From Aliarcobacter cryaerophilus (GTDB lineage: Bacteria; Campylobacterota; Campylobacteria; Campylobacterales; Arcobacteraceae): 64,000 bases of DNA. This document shows positions 47,047-55,408 of this stretch, in pieces. Within the stretch, counting starts at the first letter, position 1, and the number at the start of each line of letters is the position of its first letter. The DNA lies in NCBI RefSeq assembly GCF_014352935.1, contig NZ_CP060694.1, positions 1,612,001 to 1,676,000 on the forward strand. Direction: 5' to 3'. Under the pieces are notes generated by a model. The model saw nothing but the letters and a program-made list of their open reading frames with translations. It did not search any database and was not told the origin of the DNA. Both the position numbers and the translations under genes were made by a program.

Positions 47047-47589
47047 ATGAGAATAAAAATCGAAGATACACTTTTTTGTTTAGTTGATGTTCAAGAAAAG
47101 CTTTTCCCACATATTGGAAATAAAGATGAGCTTTTAAGAACTCTTCCAATACTTGTAAAGGGTATGAAAACTTTAGATGTTCCTATTATTGTAAATGAGC
47201 AGTATAAAAAAGGAATTGGGGAAACAATAGAGCCTTTAAAAGAGCTTGTAACTGAATACGCTACTTACGAAAAAACTACCTTTTCAGGATGTCAAAATAG
47301 TGATATTTTAAATGCTTTTAAAAAATCTGGTAAAAAAAATATTGTTGTTGCTGGAATAGAGACTCATGTTTGTGTTCTTCAAACTTGTATTGATTTACTT
47401 GAAAATGGATTTAATGTTATTTTAGTAACAAACTGTTGTGGAAGTAGAACAAAGCTTGACCACAAAATGGCAATTAAAAGATTAATTCAAGCAGGTGTAG
47501 TTCCTACAACTTATGAATCAATTTTATTTGAGCTAACTTTAGATTCTAAAAATCCAAACTTTAAAGAAATATCTTCACTAATAAAATAG
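47047..47589 (+). CDS. Isochorismatase-family cysteine hydrolase
   Basis: A 180-residue protein of the isochorismatase-like hydrolase superfamily (YcaC-type). The probable catalytic triad is Asp14 (LVDVQEKLF), Lys76 (YEKTTFSG) and Cys109 (GIETHVCVL), with the usual cis-peptide region just before the cysteine. Substrates in this family range from isochorismate to amides such as nicotinamide, and the sequence alone does not choose. There is no signal peptide. It is a single-gene unit with paired hairpins over its ribosome site and a terminator after it. Confidence 0.85.
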   Translation: MRIKIEDTLFCLVDVQEKLFPHIGNKDELLRTLPILVKGMKTLDVPIIVNEQYKKGIGETIEPLKELVTEYATYEKTTFSGCQNSDILNAFKKSGKKNIVVAGIETHVCVLQTCIDLLENGFNVILVTNCCGSRTKLDHKMAIKRLIQAGVVPTTYESILFELTLDSKNPNFKEISSLIK

Positions 47590-47621
47590 TTTAAAACTGG
47601 GTTCAAACCCTTTTTTAAACT
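47588..47621. terminator. Bidirectional terminator between the hydrolase gene and addB
   Basis: An outer 9-base stem, AGTTTAAAA (47588-47596) with TTTTAAACT (47613-47621), encloses a GGGT-TCAA-ACCC hairpin and a T-run. It touches the stop codons of both convergent genes. Confidence 0.7.
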
Positions 47622-49965
47622 ACTCCCTATTACAAATAGTTTTATAAGTACAATAAGTACAAATAGCTTTATCTTCAGTTTTACAAAAATCAATTTTACT
47701 TTTACTTTGATTTTTTAAATCATCAAAAATAATTTGCAAAAGTTCCAATTTTTCATTTAAAACAACTTCTTGCTTCAAACTATTTTCAAAAATATCATAG
47801 TAAAAGGCTTTTATATTTGTCGTTTCATACAAATTTTTTATTGCTAAAAAATAAAACTCTAATTGAAAATCACAAGATTTGCTATATGTATTTATTGTAT
47901 CTATTTTCAAGCTTCTTGAAGTTTTATAATCTATTAGCTCATAACTATCTTCAAATTTATCAACTCTATCTATAACTCCAATTAATTCAAATTCATTAAA
48001 ATTTACAGAAAATTTCTTTTCAATCTCAACTATTTCTCTAGTTTCTAATCTCTTTTTATCATCTTCTAAAAGTTTTTTAATGTTATGTTTAAAAACTTCT
48101 AAATCAAGAATTAAAAAAGGATTGCTACTTTTATATTTTAAAAAAATTTCATCTATATTTGAATTCTCATTTTTATAGTACTCTTCAAGAATACTATGTA
48201 CTATATTACCAAGTTCAAAACTCTTCGGAAGTTTAGAAATTGTATGTTCTTTTAGTTTTAAAATATAGTTTAAATACCACTTTCTTTTACACTCTAAAAA
48301 CATTTTTAAGCCACTTGCTGACCAAGTTTGTTTTGTCAAATCAATATTTAAAAAAATCTCTTCATCTTTATATTCAAGCTTTCTACTCTTGTATAAAATA
48401 TCTTTATATTCATCATCATTTGTTGAGATTTTTATATCAGAAAATAACTCATAAGCAAACTTTGAAATATCATCTTCTTTTGATTCAACATAAGAGATAA
48501 ATATATTCTTTGAAGAGTCTATCAATCTTTTATAATAATATTTTTGAAGGTTCTCTCTATCAATTTTTGTTGGTAAATTTGCCAAATATTTTACTTTTGT
48601 AGATAAAAATTTATCTTTTAATGAAATTTTTGGAATAAATGAGTTATTAAAATCACAAATAATAATAGCATCAAAATCTATAAGCCGTGTTTCAAGAAGT
48701 CCCATAACTGTTATTTTTCCTGAATGTGCATCATCTAAAGATATTTTTGCTAATTTTTGAAGAAAGATTTTATAAATATCTTTTAGTTTTAGATTAAAAT
48801 TTTGTGAAAATAATACAAAATTTAGTTTATATACTATCTCATCATATTTTTCTAGTATCTCTAAATTTTGCTCAAGATTTTTTAAAAAATCTGTTATTTG
48901 TATAAATCTCTCTTTTGTACAAACTTTATTCCAAAAAGGTTTAATCTCTTTTTCTATAAATTCAAAATCTAAATTCAAAAACTTTATATTTTCTATATTT
49001 TTTAACTCATTTTCTAATATATAATTATATATTGCATTTGATTTTTGATATATATTTTTATTTAAAATAGTTTTACCCATAGCAAAGTTAAAGTAGTTTT
49101 CTCTATCAAAAAGCTCTAAAGTAGCAGCAAAACTCTCATCAGGTAATATAACTGCAATTTTATTCGGATTTATACCAAAATTAACACAATTCACTATTGA
49201 TGATTTGATATATGAAAGTTGATTTAGTCTTGATGAAAAACCTTTGATTTCAATATTTTTATTAGTTTTTTCTAATAATATTTCGCTAATAATCTCTTTT
49301 TTAGAAAGATTAATCGTATAAATATGATCTAATTTTAGTTCAAAATCCATATTTTTAAATACTTGAAGAGATTTCTGATTATAAATATTTGAGAAAAAGT
49401 TTATTTTTAAATCTTTAATTTTAGATATTTCTAGAATCATTTCAAACTCTTGTTTTGTAAAATATCCTTCAAAATATATTGTAATATCTTCAAAAAGTTC
49501 TAGATATTCTAAATTTATCCTATAATTTTCTCTCAAATTTAATCTATCAACAAATAAATTTTTATCCAAAAGTTTTTTATAGTTTTTTAAAACTTCACTT
49601 AATATTGCTAAATGTTCACCATAAAACTCATAAGTATCTTTTGTTTTAATCTCATTTATATCAATACCTTCACTTGATATTTCTAAAAAAAATCTATATA
49701 TATATTCACTTTGAGTTAAAAATTTTGTAAAACTAGAACTAATTCCTAGTTTCTTAATATCAACATCTTTTATAGCTTCACTTAAAAGAAGTACTCTTTG
49801 CTCTTCATCACAATAAATTTTATTTTCAAGATATATAGATTTTTTTAAAAAATCATCAATTGTAAGGCAAGTTGGCAAAAGAGTATTTAGAGATTTTTTC
49901 TTCTCTAAATAGTTTCTAATTGCCCTTTGCGTAGGAAAAATTATAAGTTTTTTTTTACTTAGCAT
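47620..49965 (-). CDS. addB: AddB-like nuclease/helicase subunit with PD-(D/E)XK domain
   Basis: A 781-residue protein of the AddB type, part of the AddAB double-strand-break repair complex. The N-terminal region is a degenerate helicase with no clear Walker A. The C-terminal nuclease domain shows GNIVHSILEEYY, GVIDRVDKFEDSYELIDYKTS (Asp and Lys of the active site) and cysteines for a [4Fe-4S] cluster: one in FLECKRKW and three in CTYCTYKTIC. C. jejuni AddB sits in the same place after the cbb3 operon, but there addA follows. Here the next gene downstream is convergent, so addA must be elsewhere. Its start overlaps the FixH-like gene by 11 bases. Confidence 0.85.
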   Translation of the reverse strand: MLSKKKLIIFPTQRAIRNYLEKKKSLNTLLPTCLTIDDFLKKSIYLENKIYCDEEQRVLLLSEAIKDVDIKKLGISSSFTKFLTQSEYIYRFFLEISSEGIDINEIKTKDTYEFYGEHLAILSEVLKNYKKLLDKNLFVDRLNLRENYRINLEYLELFEDITIYFEGYFTKQEFEMILEISKIKDLKINFFSNIYNQKSLQVFKNMDFELKLDHIYTINLSKKEIISEILLEKTNKNIEIKGFSSRLNQLSYIKSSIVNCVNFGINPNKIAVILPDESFAATLELFDRENYFNFAMGKTILNKNIYQKSNAIYNYILENELKNIENIKFLNLDFEFIEKEIKPFWNKVCTKERFIQITDFLKNLEQNLEILEKYDEIVYKLNFVLFSQNFNLKLKDIYKIFLQKLAKISLDDAHSGKITVMGLLETRLIDFDAIIICDFNNSFIPKISLKDKFLSTKVKYLANLPTKIDRENLQKYYYKRLIDSSKNIFISYVESKEDDISKFAYELFSDIKISTNDDEYKDILYKSRKLEYKDEEIFLNIDLTKQTWSASGLKMFLECKRKWYLNYILKLKEHTISKLPKSFELGNIVHSILEEYYKNENSNIDEIFLKYKSSNPFLILDLEVFKHNIKKLLEDDKKRLETREIVEIEKKFSVNFNEFELIGVIDRVDKFEDSYELIDYKTSRSLKIDTINTYSKSCDFQLEFYFLAIKNLYETTNIKAFYYDIFENSLKQEVVLNEKLELLQIIFDDLKNQSKSKIDFCKTEDKAICTYCTYKTICNRE

Positions 49966-50515
49966 TTGTTTTTATAAAGATAAATCCTGTCTCATCTTCT
50001 ACTTTAAAACTTCCTGTTATAATCCAGTTTGTCTCTTCATTTAAATTAAAATTAGTAGTATAAATATTTTTATCTTTTGCAAAGTTTTCATCTTTTAGAT
50101 TCAAATTGCTATCATCTGACATAGTTTTTGTTATAAGTAAATCAATATTTATAGGAACTATCTCTTTTGTTATTTTATTTAAAACTGAAATTTTTAAGCT
50201 ATTTTCTCCAACTTTTAAAACATCTTTATGATTTGAATACTTTTCAATAACTCTTTGACCATATTTTATATCTTCTGTTGTAAGTGGAAAAATTTTTCCA
50301 TTTAAATCTAATTCTAAACTATATTTTTCCAAAAAATTTATATTTGATGTCATTATATTGTTATAATTTTCATCTACATATTGGTACTTTTGCATAAAAC
50401 TTCTATCTTCCACAACAGGAACTTGTGTGGCTTTATAAATTGTCCAAATAATCATATAAACAGTAAAAGCAAAAATTGCTATAAAATATAATGGCCAATA
50501 ATTTCTTTTTTTCAT
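49955..50515 (-). CDS. FixH-like membrane-anchored protein
   Basis: A 186-residue protein with one N-terminal membrane helix (YWPLYFIAIFAFTVYMIIW) and a periplasmic domain. After the helix comes VVEDRSFMQKYQYVDENYN, resembling the VxEDpYxKGLxYN pattern of FixH, an accessory factor for cbb3 oxidase copper or assembly functions. The start at 50515 (MKKRNYWPLY) lies one base after the preceding stop; a longer reading from 50542 would overlap that gene and put charged residues ahead of the helix. The cco context supports the FixH reading. The family match is moderate, so function is inferred. Confidence 0.6.
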   Translation of the reverse strand: MKKRNYWPLYFIAIFAFTVYMIIWTIYKATQVPVVEDRSFMQKYQYVDENYNNIMTSNINFLEKYSLELDLNGKIFPLTTEDIKYGQRVIEKYSNHKDVLKVGENSLKISVLNKITKEIVPINIDLLITKTMSDDSNLNLKDENFAKDKNIYTTNFNLNEETNWIITGSFKVEDETGFIFIKTNAK

Positions 50516-50516
50516 A

Positions 50517-51143
50517 CTATTTTCTCTTTCGTAAAATTGCATAAATATATGCTAAAAGAGCAGACAATAATACAAAATATATAAATACTCTCCAGATCGT
50601 ACTAGCAACTCTTCCTTGATTACCAATATTACTCTCAAGTTCAATATTTTTTGAATCTGCTAATTTATCAGCTACTGCAGCATAACCATTTAATACAGAA
50701 GCACTTACCTTAGAACCAACTGTATTTTTATCTTTTGATGCCAACAAAGGCACAACATAATCATCAAGAATTTCATTTTTATCTATTATTTTTTCTAAAG
50801 TGTCACTGTAGTATAAATTCACATGAGTATCTTCAAGTGAAATTGTTATTATCACATAAGGGGTTTCAAGATTTTTTAAAATATCTAATTCATAATTTTT
50901 TATATAGTCTATTTTATCTTTTGTAGATATATCTTTATCTAAATTAAAACTAGAAGTTGAATAAACATAAATATTTACACCTGTTTTAGTCTTAACTTCA
51001 TTACCAATCTCAACAATCTTATCTTTTGCTCTATTATCTATTAAATCATCTTTTAATATAAAATTTTGTGCAAAACCGTTTGTATATAAAAAAAGTAGAA
51101 GTGAAAAAATCACCCCTACTTTTAAAGAATTAAAATTTTTCAT
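50517..51143 (-). CDS. TPM-domain membrane protein
   Basis: A 208-residue protein with a signal peptide (about residues 1-25), an exported TPM-like domain and a C-terminal membrane helix ending in a basic tail (YAILRKRK). The domain shows the usual order: KTGVNIYVYSTSSF, YVIITISLEDTHVNLYYSD and VVPLLASKDKNTVGSKVSAS, similar to the TPM phosphatase family (PF04536). In bacteria such proteins are poorly understood and are often tied to membrane protein or respiratory-complex maintenance. It lies between the 30-residue peptide gene and the FixH-like gene. Activity is not proven by the sequence. Confidence 0.65.
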   Translation of the reverse strand: MKNFNSLKVGVIFSLLLFLYTNGFAQNFILKDDLIDNRAKDKIVEIGNEVKTKTGVNIYVYSTSSFNLDKDISTKDKIDYIKNYELDILKNLETPYVIITISLEDTHVNLYYSDTLEKIIDKNEILDDYVVPLLASKDKNTVGSKVSASVLNGYAAVADKLADSKNIELESNIGNQGRVASTIWRVFIYFVLLSALLAYIYAILRKRK

Positions 51144-51236
51144 TTAACCAACAAATACTTTTGCTTGGTCAAAAAATGCATAATAAATCGTCATAAGAGC
51201 CGAAACCAAAAGTAAAATAGTAATTAATCTGTCCAT
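51144..51236 (-). CDS. 30-residue single-helix membrane peptide in the cbb3 operon
   Basis: A very short gene found in the gap between the DUF4006 gene and the TPM-domain gene. It encodes 30 residues beginning MDRLITILLLVSALMTIYYA and ending FDQAKVFVG, so it is essentially one membrane helix with a short polar tail. AGGAG lies six bases before the ATG at 51236, as good as any site in the operon. The stop at 51144 abuts the next ATG, and the frame fills the gap exactly. Small single-helix subunits are known for cbb3 oxidases (CcoQ, CcoH, CcoM types). I infer an oxidase-associated or assembly role but recognise no named family. Confidence 0.7.
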   Translation of the reverse strand: MDRLITILLLVSALMTIYYAFFDQAKVFVG

Positions 51237-51246
51237 ACTTGACTCC

Positions 51247-51489
51247 TTATTTACCATTACCAATTAATTGGTAATGTTTATAGTTATCAGGACTATTGGC
51301 TTTTAAAGCATTTAAGTCTTGATTAATTTGATAAGCATTAGAAGCTTCTCTTTGCTGAACTAAAACACCATTAAAAACTAATACTGCAAGAATTGTTAAA
51401 AGTAAAACAACAGCTATTAACATTCCTGTTATACCGTGTAATTTAAAAATTCCTCTTTCATTTTCATTCATTTGTGTATTATTTGCCAT
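51247..51489 (-). CDS. DUF4006-family membrane protein
   Basis: An 80-residue protein with one membrane helix (GMLIAVVLLLTILAVLVFNG, about residues 20-39) preceded by a polar N terminus (NENERGIFKLHGI) and followed by a periplasmic helix. This matches the DUF4006 family, which in Campylobacterota follows ccoP. Its start shares a base with the ccoP stop, so it is translationally coupled to the oxidase and probably belongs to the complex or its assembly. The function has not been described to my knowledge. Confidence 0.78.
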   Translation of the reverse strand: MANNTQMNENERGIFKLHGITGMLIAVVLLLTILAVLVFNGVLVQQREASNAYQINQDLNALKANSPDNYKHYQLIGNGK

Positions 51490-52382
51490 TACTTATCTCC
51501 TAAACTTCTAATATATGAAGCTAAAGCTTTCTCTTGAGTCTCATTTAATCTTTCGTTAAAGCTTGGCATATGACCTAAAAGACCTTTTTTACCTTGTTTT
51601 AAAACAGCTATTACAATAGAATCATCATAAGATTTAATATTTGGACCTACCATTGGCATTCCTTCTCCATTATCACCATGACAAGTTGCACAAGTTGCAT
51701 AAGCAGTTGGTTGCTCTCCTTTAAATCCATTTGCTACATATGCAGAAACTTCTTTAATATCAGCATCTTCGCTAAGCATCATTGGAGGCATTCCACCTGG
51801 ATAAGCTTCAGTTAAATTATTTGCACCATTTCTGATTACATATTCAACTTGTTCTTTACTAATTCTTTTTGTTAAATCTTGAGCTTTTCCTGCAATTCCT
51901 TCTGCATCAACTCCATGACAAGGTGCACATTGTACCAAGAATATTGATTGTCCCATTGCATTTAAAGTTTGCTCATTTGGATTTTGCCATTTGCTTTCAA
52001 ACTTTGCATTATACTCATTTGTCTCTTCATTCCATTGACCAATTTGAGAAAATCCATTAATTGGATAACCAACTGTGAAATACCAAAACATCCAAATAAT
52101 AACACCAATATATGCTATAGCCCAACCTGTCGGAACTGCATTTTTATACTCACCAATTCCATCCCAATTTTCATCAGCTAGCTCACCACTTGCTGTATCA
52201 TTCTTCATCTGATTAATATATTTTAAAACAACAAACGTACTAATTGTAACAATAGCAGCTGCTCCCAAAAATGTTAATGCATTGATGTAATCATCTGTAT
52301 TAAAAGCATCACCTGCAACAAAGTAAGTTCCTGCCATTAATGCGATGATAAGAATTATTCCACCTATAACCATAGATTTCAT
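51489..52382 (-). CDS. ccoP: CcoP, diheme cytochrome c subunit of cbb3 oxidase
   Basis: A 297-residue subunit with membrane helices near the N terminus, including an early pair and the conserved AIAYIGVIIWMFWYFTVGY segment, and two periplasmic c-type heme domains. Heme motifs are CAPCH (Cys152 to His156) and CATCH (Cys231 to His235), each with a later methionine (GMPPM and HMPSF). It brings electrons to CcoO and CcoN. It overlaps the DUF4006 gene by one base, and the ccoQ stop is one base upstream of its ATG. Confidence 0.96.
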   Translation of the reverse strand: MKSMVIGGIILIIALMAGTYFVAGDAFNTDDYINALTFLGAAAIVTISTFVVLKYINQMKNDTASGELADENWDGIGEYKNAVPTGWAIAYIGVIIWMFWYFTVGYPINGFSQIGQWNEETNEYNAKFESKWQNPNEQTLNAMGQSIFLVQCAPCHGVDAEGIAGKAQDLTKRISKEQVEYVIRNGANNLTEAYPGGMPPMMLSEDADIKEVSAYVANGFKGEQPTAYATCATCHGDNGEGMPMVGPNIKSYDDSIVIAVLKQGKKGLLGHMPSFNERLNETQEKALASYIRSLGDK

Positions 52383-52383
52383 C

Positions 52384-52608
52384 TTATTTCTCCTTATTAC
52401 CTATAACTTTTTTAGTATCTCTTTCTTCAAGAGGAACAGAAACACTTGAGTCATCATGTACAAGCTTAGAATACTTTTCAAAATCTCTTTCACCTTTTTT
52501 TTGTCTTCTATACATTGAAAAAGCATAAGAGTAAAACAATATAAATACTATTAATATTAAAAAGAACTTTGCATAACCTTGAAATGTCATCAGTGTTTCA
52601 TAATCCAT
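52384..52608 (-). CDS. ccoQ: CcoQ, small subunit of cbb3 oxidase
   Basis: A 74-residue protein with one membrane helix (FFLILIVFILFYSYAFSMYR) and a charged C-terminal tail (RRQKKGERDFEKYSKLVHDD). Position between ccoO and ccoP, size and the YAF-x-MYRR helix exit are typical of CcoQ, which stabilises the complex. The tail is longer than in many CcoQ proteins (about 50-60 residues). The start is nine bases after ccoO. Confidence 0.9.
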   Translation of the reverse strand: MDYETLMTFQGYAKFFLILIVFILFYSYAFSMYRRQKKGERDFEKYSKLVHDDSSVSVPLEERDTKKVIGNKEK

Positions 52609-52617
52609 AATGAACCT

Positions 52618-53283
52618 CTATTTTAAAGAATTTAAATATGCAATTAATGCAACAATTTCAGGAACTTCACCATTTGCAACAGCTTGTTTAACCTTCTCAT
52701 CTTTCATATCAGCAGCAATAGCTTTTGCTTCTAAAAGTGCAGCAGCTTTTGCCTCTTCCCAAGTTCCCAGTTTTGGCATACCTTCTTGATCATATGGAGT
52801 GTTAAATACTGTTTTTACAGTATAAGCTTCCGCATATGCAGTCTCTATGTCAGCAATATTAGTAAAATGGTGCTCATATGCAGGCATAATACTTCCTGGA
52901 ACAACTGCTTTTGGATCTCTCATATGGTTTTCATGCCAATCTGTAGTTCTGTAATTTCCAACTCTCATTAAGTCTGGACCAGTTCTTTTTGATCCCCATA
53001 AAAATGGTCTATCATAAGCATACTCACCACTTAAAGAGTACATACCATATCTATCAGTCTCTGATTTAAATGGTCTTACTAATTGTGAATGACATGCATT
53101 ACAAGAATCTTTAATATAAACATGTCTTCCTGTTAATTCCAACAATGTATAAGGTTTTGTACCAACTGTTGGTCTTGCTTGTTTTGCAAAATCTGGAATC
53201 GCTTCAATCACACCTGCGAATGAAACGAATATAAATACCATTACCGCAAAGAAAAACGGTCTTTGTTCTAACCAATGAAACAT
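52618..53283 (-). CDS. ccoO: CcoO, monoheme cytochrome c subunit of cbb3 oxidase
   Basis: A 221-residue subunit anchored by one N-terminal helix (FFFAVMVFIFVSFAGVIE), with a periplasmic heme c site CNACH (Cys61, Cys64, His65) followed by SQLVRPF. A probable axial methionine lies in the GSIMPAYEH segment. The WGSKRTGPDLMRVG region is characteristic. It passes electrons from CcoP to the CcoN heme-copper centre. The gap to ccoN is 13 bases and contains an AAAGGGG ribosome site. Confidence 0.96.
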   Translation of the reverse strand: MFHWLEQRPFFFAVMVFIFVSFAGVIEAIPDFAKQARPTVGTKPYTLLELTGRHVYIKDSCNACHSQLVRPFKSETDRYGMYSLSGEYAYDRPFLWGSKRTGPDLMRVGNYRTTDWHENHMRDPKAVVPGSIMPAYEHHFTNIADIETAYAEAYTVKTVFNTPYDQEGMPKLGTWEEAKAAALLEAKAIAADMKDEKVKQAVANGEVPEIVALIAYLNSLK

Positions 53284-53296
53284 ATTTTCCCCTTTC

Positions 53297-54763
53297 TTAA
53301 GCAGCTACTGGAGTTGCATTAGCTGGTTCTTTATCAAGTACTCTACCACATCTAACTGTTTTGTAGATGTTATAAGCAAACATAAAGAATCCGATTAAGT
53401 ACATTAAACCACCAACAGCTCTAATTGTATAGTATGGATGTAACACTGTAACTGTATCAATAAATGAGTAAACTAATGAACCATACTCATCATAAGCTCT
53501 CCACATCATACCTTGAGTAATACCTGCAATCCACATAGATGTAAAGTATAAAATAATTCCAACTGTTTGTAACCAGAATTGTGTCTCCATCAATGATTTT
53601 GAATATATTTCTCTTTTGAACATTCTAGGAACCATATGGAATAATGCAGCCATAATCATAAATACTAACCATCCTAAAACTGCATCATGAACATGCCCTG
53701 GAATCCAGTCTGTAAAGTGTGCAATAGCATTAACAGATTTAATAGATTGAATTGGTCCTTCAAGTGTTGTTAACATATAGAATGTTGAAGCTAAAACCAT
53801 AAATTTAATTACAGTGTTAGATTGTAACTGATTCCACTCACCTTTCATAGTTAAAAGCATATTAATTGCAGATCCCCATGATGGTAAAATTAAAACAACA
53901 GACATAACAGAACCCATAGTTTGCATCCAATCTGGAACAGTACTATAAATTAAGTGGTGCCCACCAGCCCATAAATAAACAAATAACAATCCCCAGAATG
54001 CTAAGATTGATAGTTTATATGAATAGATATTTTGACCTGATTCTTTTGGTAAGAAGTAGTAAATCAATGCAATAATAGGTGTAGTAAATACGAATGCAAC
54101 AGCATTATGTCCATACCACCATTGAATAATAGCATCATTTGTACCAGCATACATAGAAACAGAGTGTATCCAAGAACCATATCCACTTACAAGCGCAGTT
54201 GGAACTTCCATATTATTAAATAAATAAAGCATTGCAACTGCTATAAATGTAGCAATAAAATACCAAATTGAAATATATAATGTTCTTTCTCTTCTAATTC
54301 CAATAATACCAAATACTGAAATACCCCATAAAACCCAGAAAACAACAACTAGAATATCTAGTGGCCACTCAAGTTCTGCATACTCTTTTGAAGTTGTAAT
54401 ACCCATAAATAGAGTAACTACAGCCAATAGAATAGTTATAAAATATACCCAGAAATGAAGTTTTGCAACTACCATTAAAAAAGGTGACTCTTTTAATGAA
54501 ACTTTTAAAACCCTTTGAGATATATAATACCAACCAGCAAAAACTCCACTTAGTGTAAATCCAAAAGCAACACCATTTGTGTGCAATGGTCTTAATCTAC
54601 TGAAAGTTCCATACTCTCCTGCTAAGTAATTTAGCTCTGGAAAAGCTAATTGAAAAGCAAGTACAACACCAATTGTCATACCAATGATACCAAACAAGAT
54701 TGTTGTAAATGTAAAACACTTAGCAACAGAGTAGTCATACTCAATTTGTGCACTGTTTTGCAT
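53297..54763 (-). CDS. ccoN: CcoN, catalytic subunit of cbb3 cytochrome oxidase
   Basis: A 488-residue, 12-helix heme-copper oxidase subunit that reduces oxygen at very low concentrations. Metal-ligand histidines appear in RPLHTNGVAFGF, WWYGHNAVAF, AGGHHLIYSTVPDW and the HVHDAVLGW segment. It is the first gene of ccoNOQP. I choose ATG 54763 because AGGAGG sits six bases upstream; a TTG one codon earlier is in frame but less likely. The leader is AT-rich, and I found no clear FNR-type palindrome. Confidence 0.97.
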   Translation of the reverse strand: MQNSAQIEYDYSVAKCFTFTTILFGIIGMTIGVVLAFQLAFPELNYLAGEYGTFSRLRPLHTNGVAFGFTLSGVFAGWYYISQRVLKVSLKESPFLMVVAKLHFWVYFITILLAVVTLFMGITTSKEYAELEWPLDILVVVFWVLWGISVFGIIGIRRERTLYISIWYFIATFIAVAMLYLFNNMEVPTALVSGYGSWIHSVSMYAGTNDAIIQWWYGHNAVAFVFTTPIIALIYYFLPKESGQNIYSYKLSILAFWGLLFVYLWAGGHHLIYSTVPDWMQTMGSVMSVVLILPSWGSAINMLLTMKGEWNQLQSNTVIKFMVLASTFYMLTTLEGPIQSIKSVNAIAHFTDWIPGHVHDAVLGWLVFMIMAALFHMVPRMFKREIYSKSLMETQFWLQTVGIILYFTSMWIAGITQGMMWRAYDEYGSLVYSFIDTVTVLHPYYTIRAVGGLMYLIGFFMFAYNIYKTVRCGRVLDKEPANATPVAA

Positions 54764-54901
54764 CAATTTCCTCCTACAAAATTTATATACAAGTCACAAA
54801 ATGTCACTCATTAGCCAAAATAGTATCGAAGAAAAACTTAAACTAAACAAAAAAATTAACAATAAATTAACAAATTAGCTCTATTTATAAAGATTTTTAA
54901 C

Positions 54902-54927
54902 AAAAAAATCAAGATAAAAATTATCTT
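54902..54927 (-). terminator. Terminator of smpB
   Basis: On the minus strand AAGATAA and TTATCTT (54911-54927) form a 7-base stem with a three-base loop overlapping the smpB stop codon, followed by GATTTTTTTG. It separates smpB from the ccoN leader. Confidence 0.6.
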
Positions 54928-55399
54928 ATTTATAAGATTTTACAGCTTGCTCACTCTCTCTTTTTAGAGTTTTTTCTTTTAAAACTTCTCTTTTGTCATG
55001 AAGCTTTCTCCCTTGGGCAGTTGCAACTTCAACTTTTACCATATTTTTGTCATTGAAATACAATTTTGTACAAACAAGAGTTATTCCATCTTTTGTTACT
55101 TTTGAGTACATTTTTGCTATTTGTTTTGAATGTAAAAGCAGTTTTCTTGATCTTCTTTCATCTGGTCTGTATGTACTATGAGTTGTACTTAAATGTGATA
55201 TATGTGCATTTAAAAGAAAAACTTCCCCTTTAATTATTCGTACAAAACTATCTTTTAAGTTTACTCTTCCTTCACGTATAGCTTTTACTTCGCTTCCTTC
55301 AAGCATAATTCCAGCTTCAAGGCTATCTAAAATTGTAAAATCATGAAATGCTTTTTTATTTTTAAATACTAAATTTTTTTTTATCTCTTTTTTTGCCAC
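54926..55399 (-). CDS. smpB: SmpB, tmRNA-binding protein
   Basis: A 157-residue RNA-binding protein that delivers tmRNA to stalled ribosomes. It has the FDSL-like opening with [25 protein letters not shown] in sections, the conserved NAHIS segment, and the basic C-terminal tail ([15 protein letters not shown] and onward). Length is typical. It is the last gene of the uvrD-truB-ispE-smpB group, nine bases after ispE. The tmRNA gene itself was not seen in the window. Confidence 0.95.
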   Translation of the reverse strand: MAKKEIKKNLVFKNKKAFHDFTILDSLEAGIMLEGSEVKAIREGRVNLKDSFVRIIKGEVFLLNAHISHLSTTHSTYRPDERRSRKLLLHSKQIAKMYSKVTKDGITLVCTKLYFNDKNMVKVEVATAQGRKLHDKREVLKEKTLKRESEQAVKSYK

Positions 55400-55408
55400 A
55401 TAATTTCC

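Noticed and set aside
48240-48500. Plus-strand frame inside addB
   Set aside because: It is antisense to the AddB nuclease region and low in complexity. No promoter or ribosome site supports it.
54764-54766. TTG start one codon upstream of the ccoN ATG
   Set aside because: The ATG has AGGAGG at the better distance, and ATG is the stronger start.
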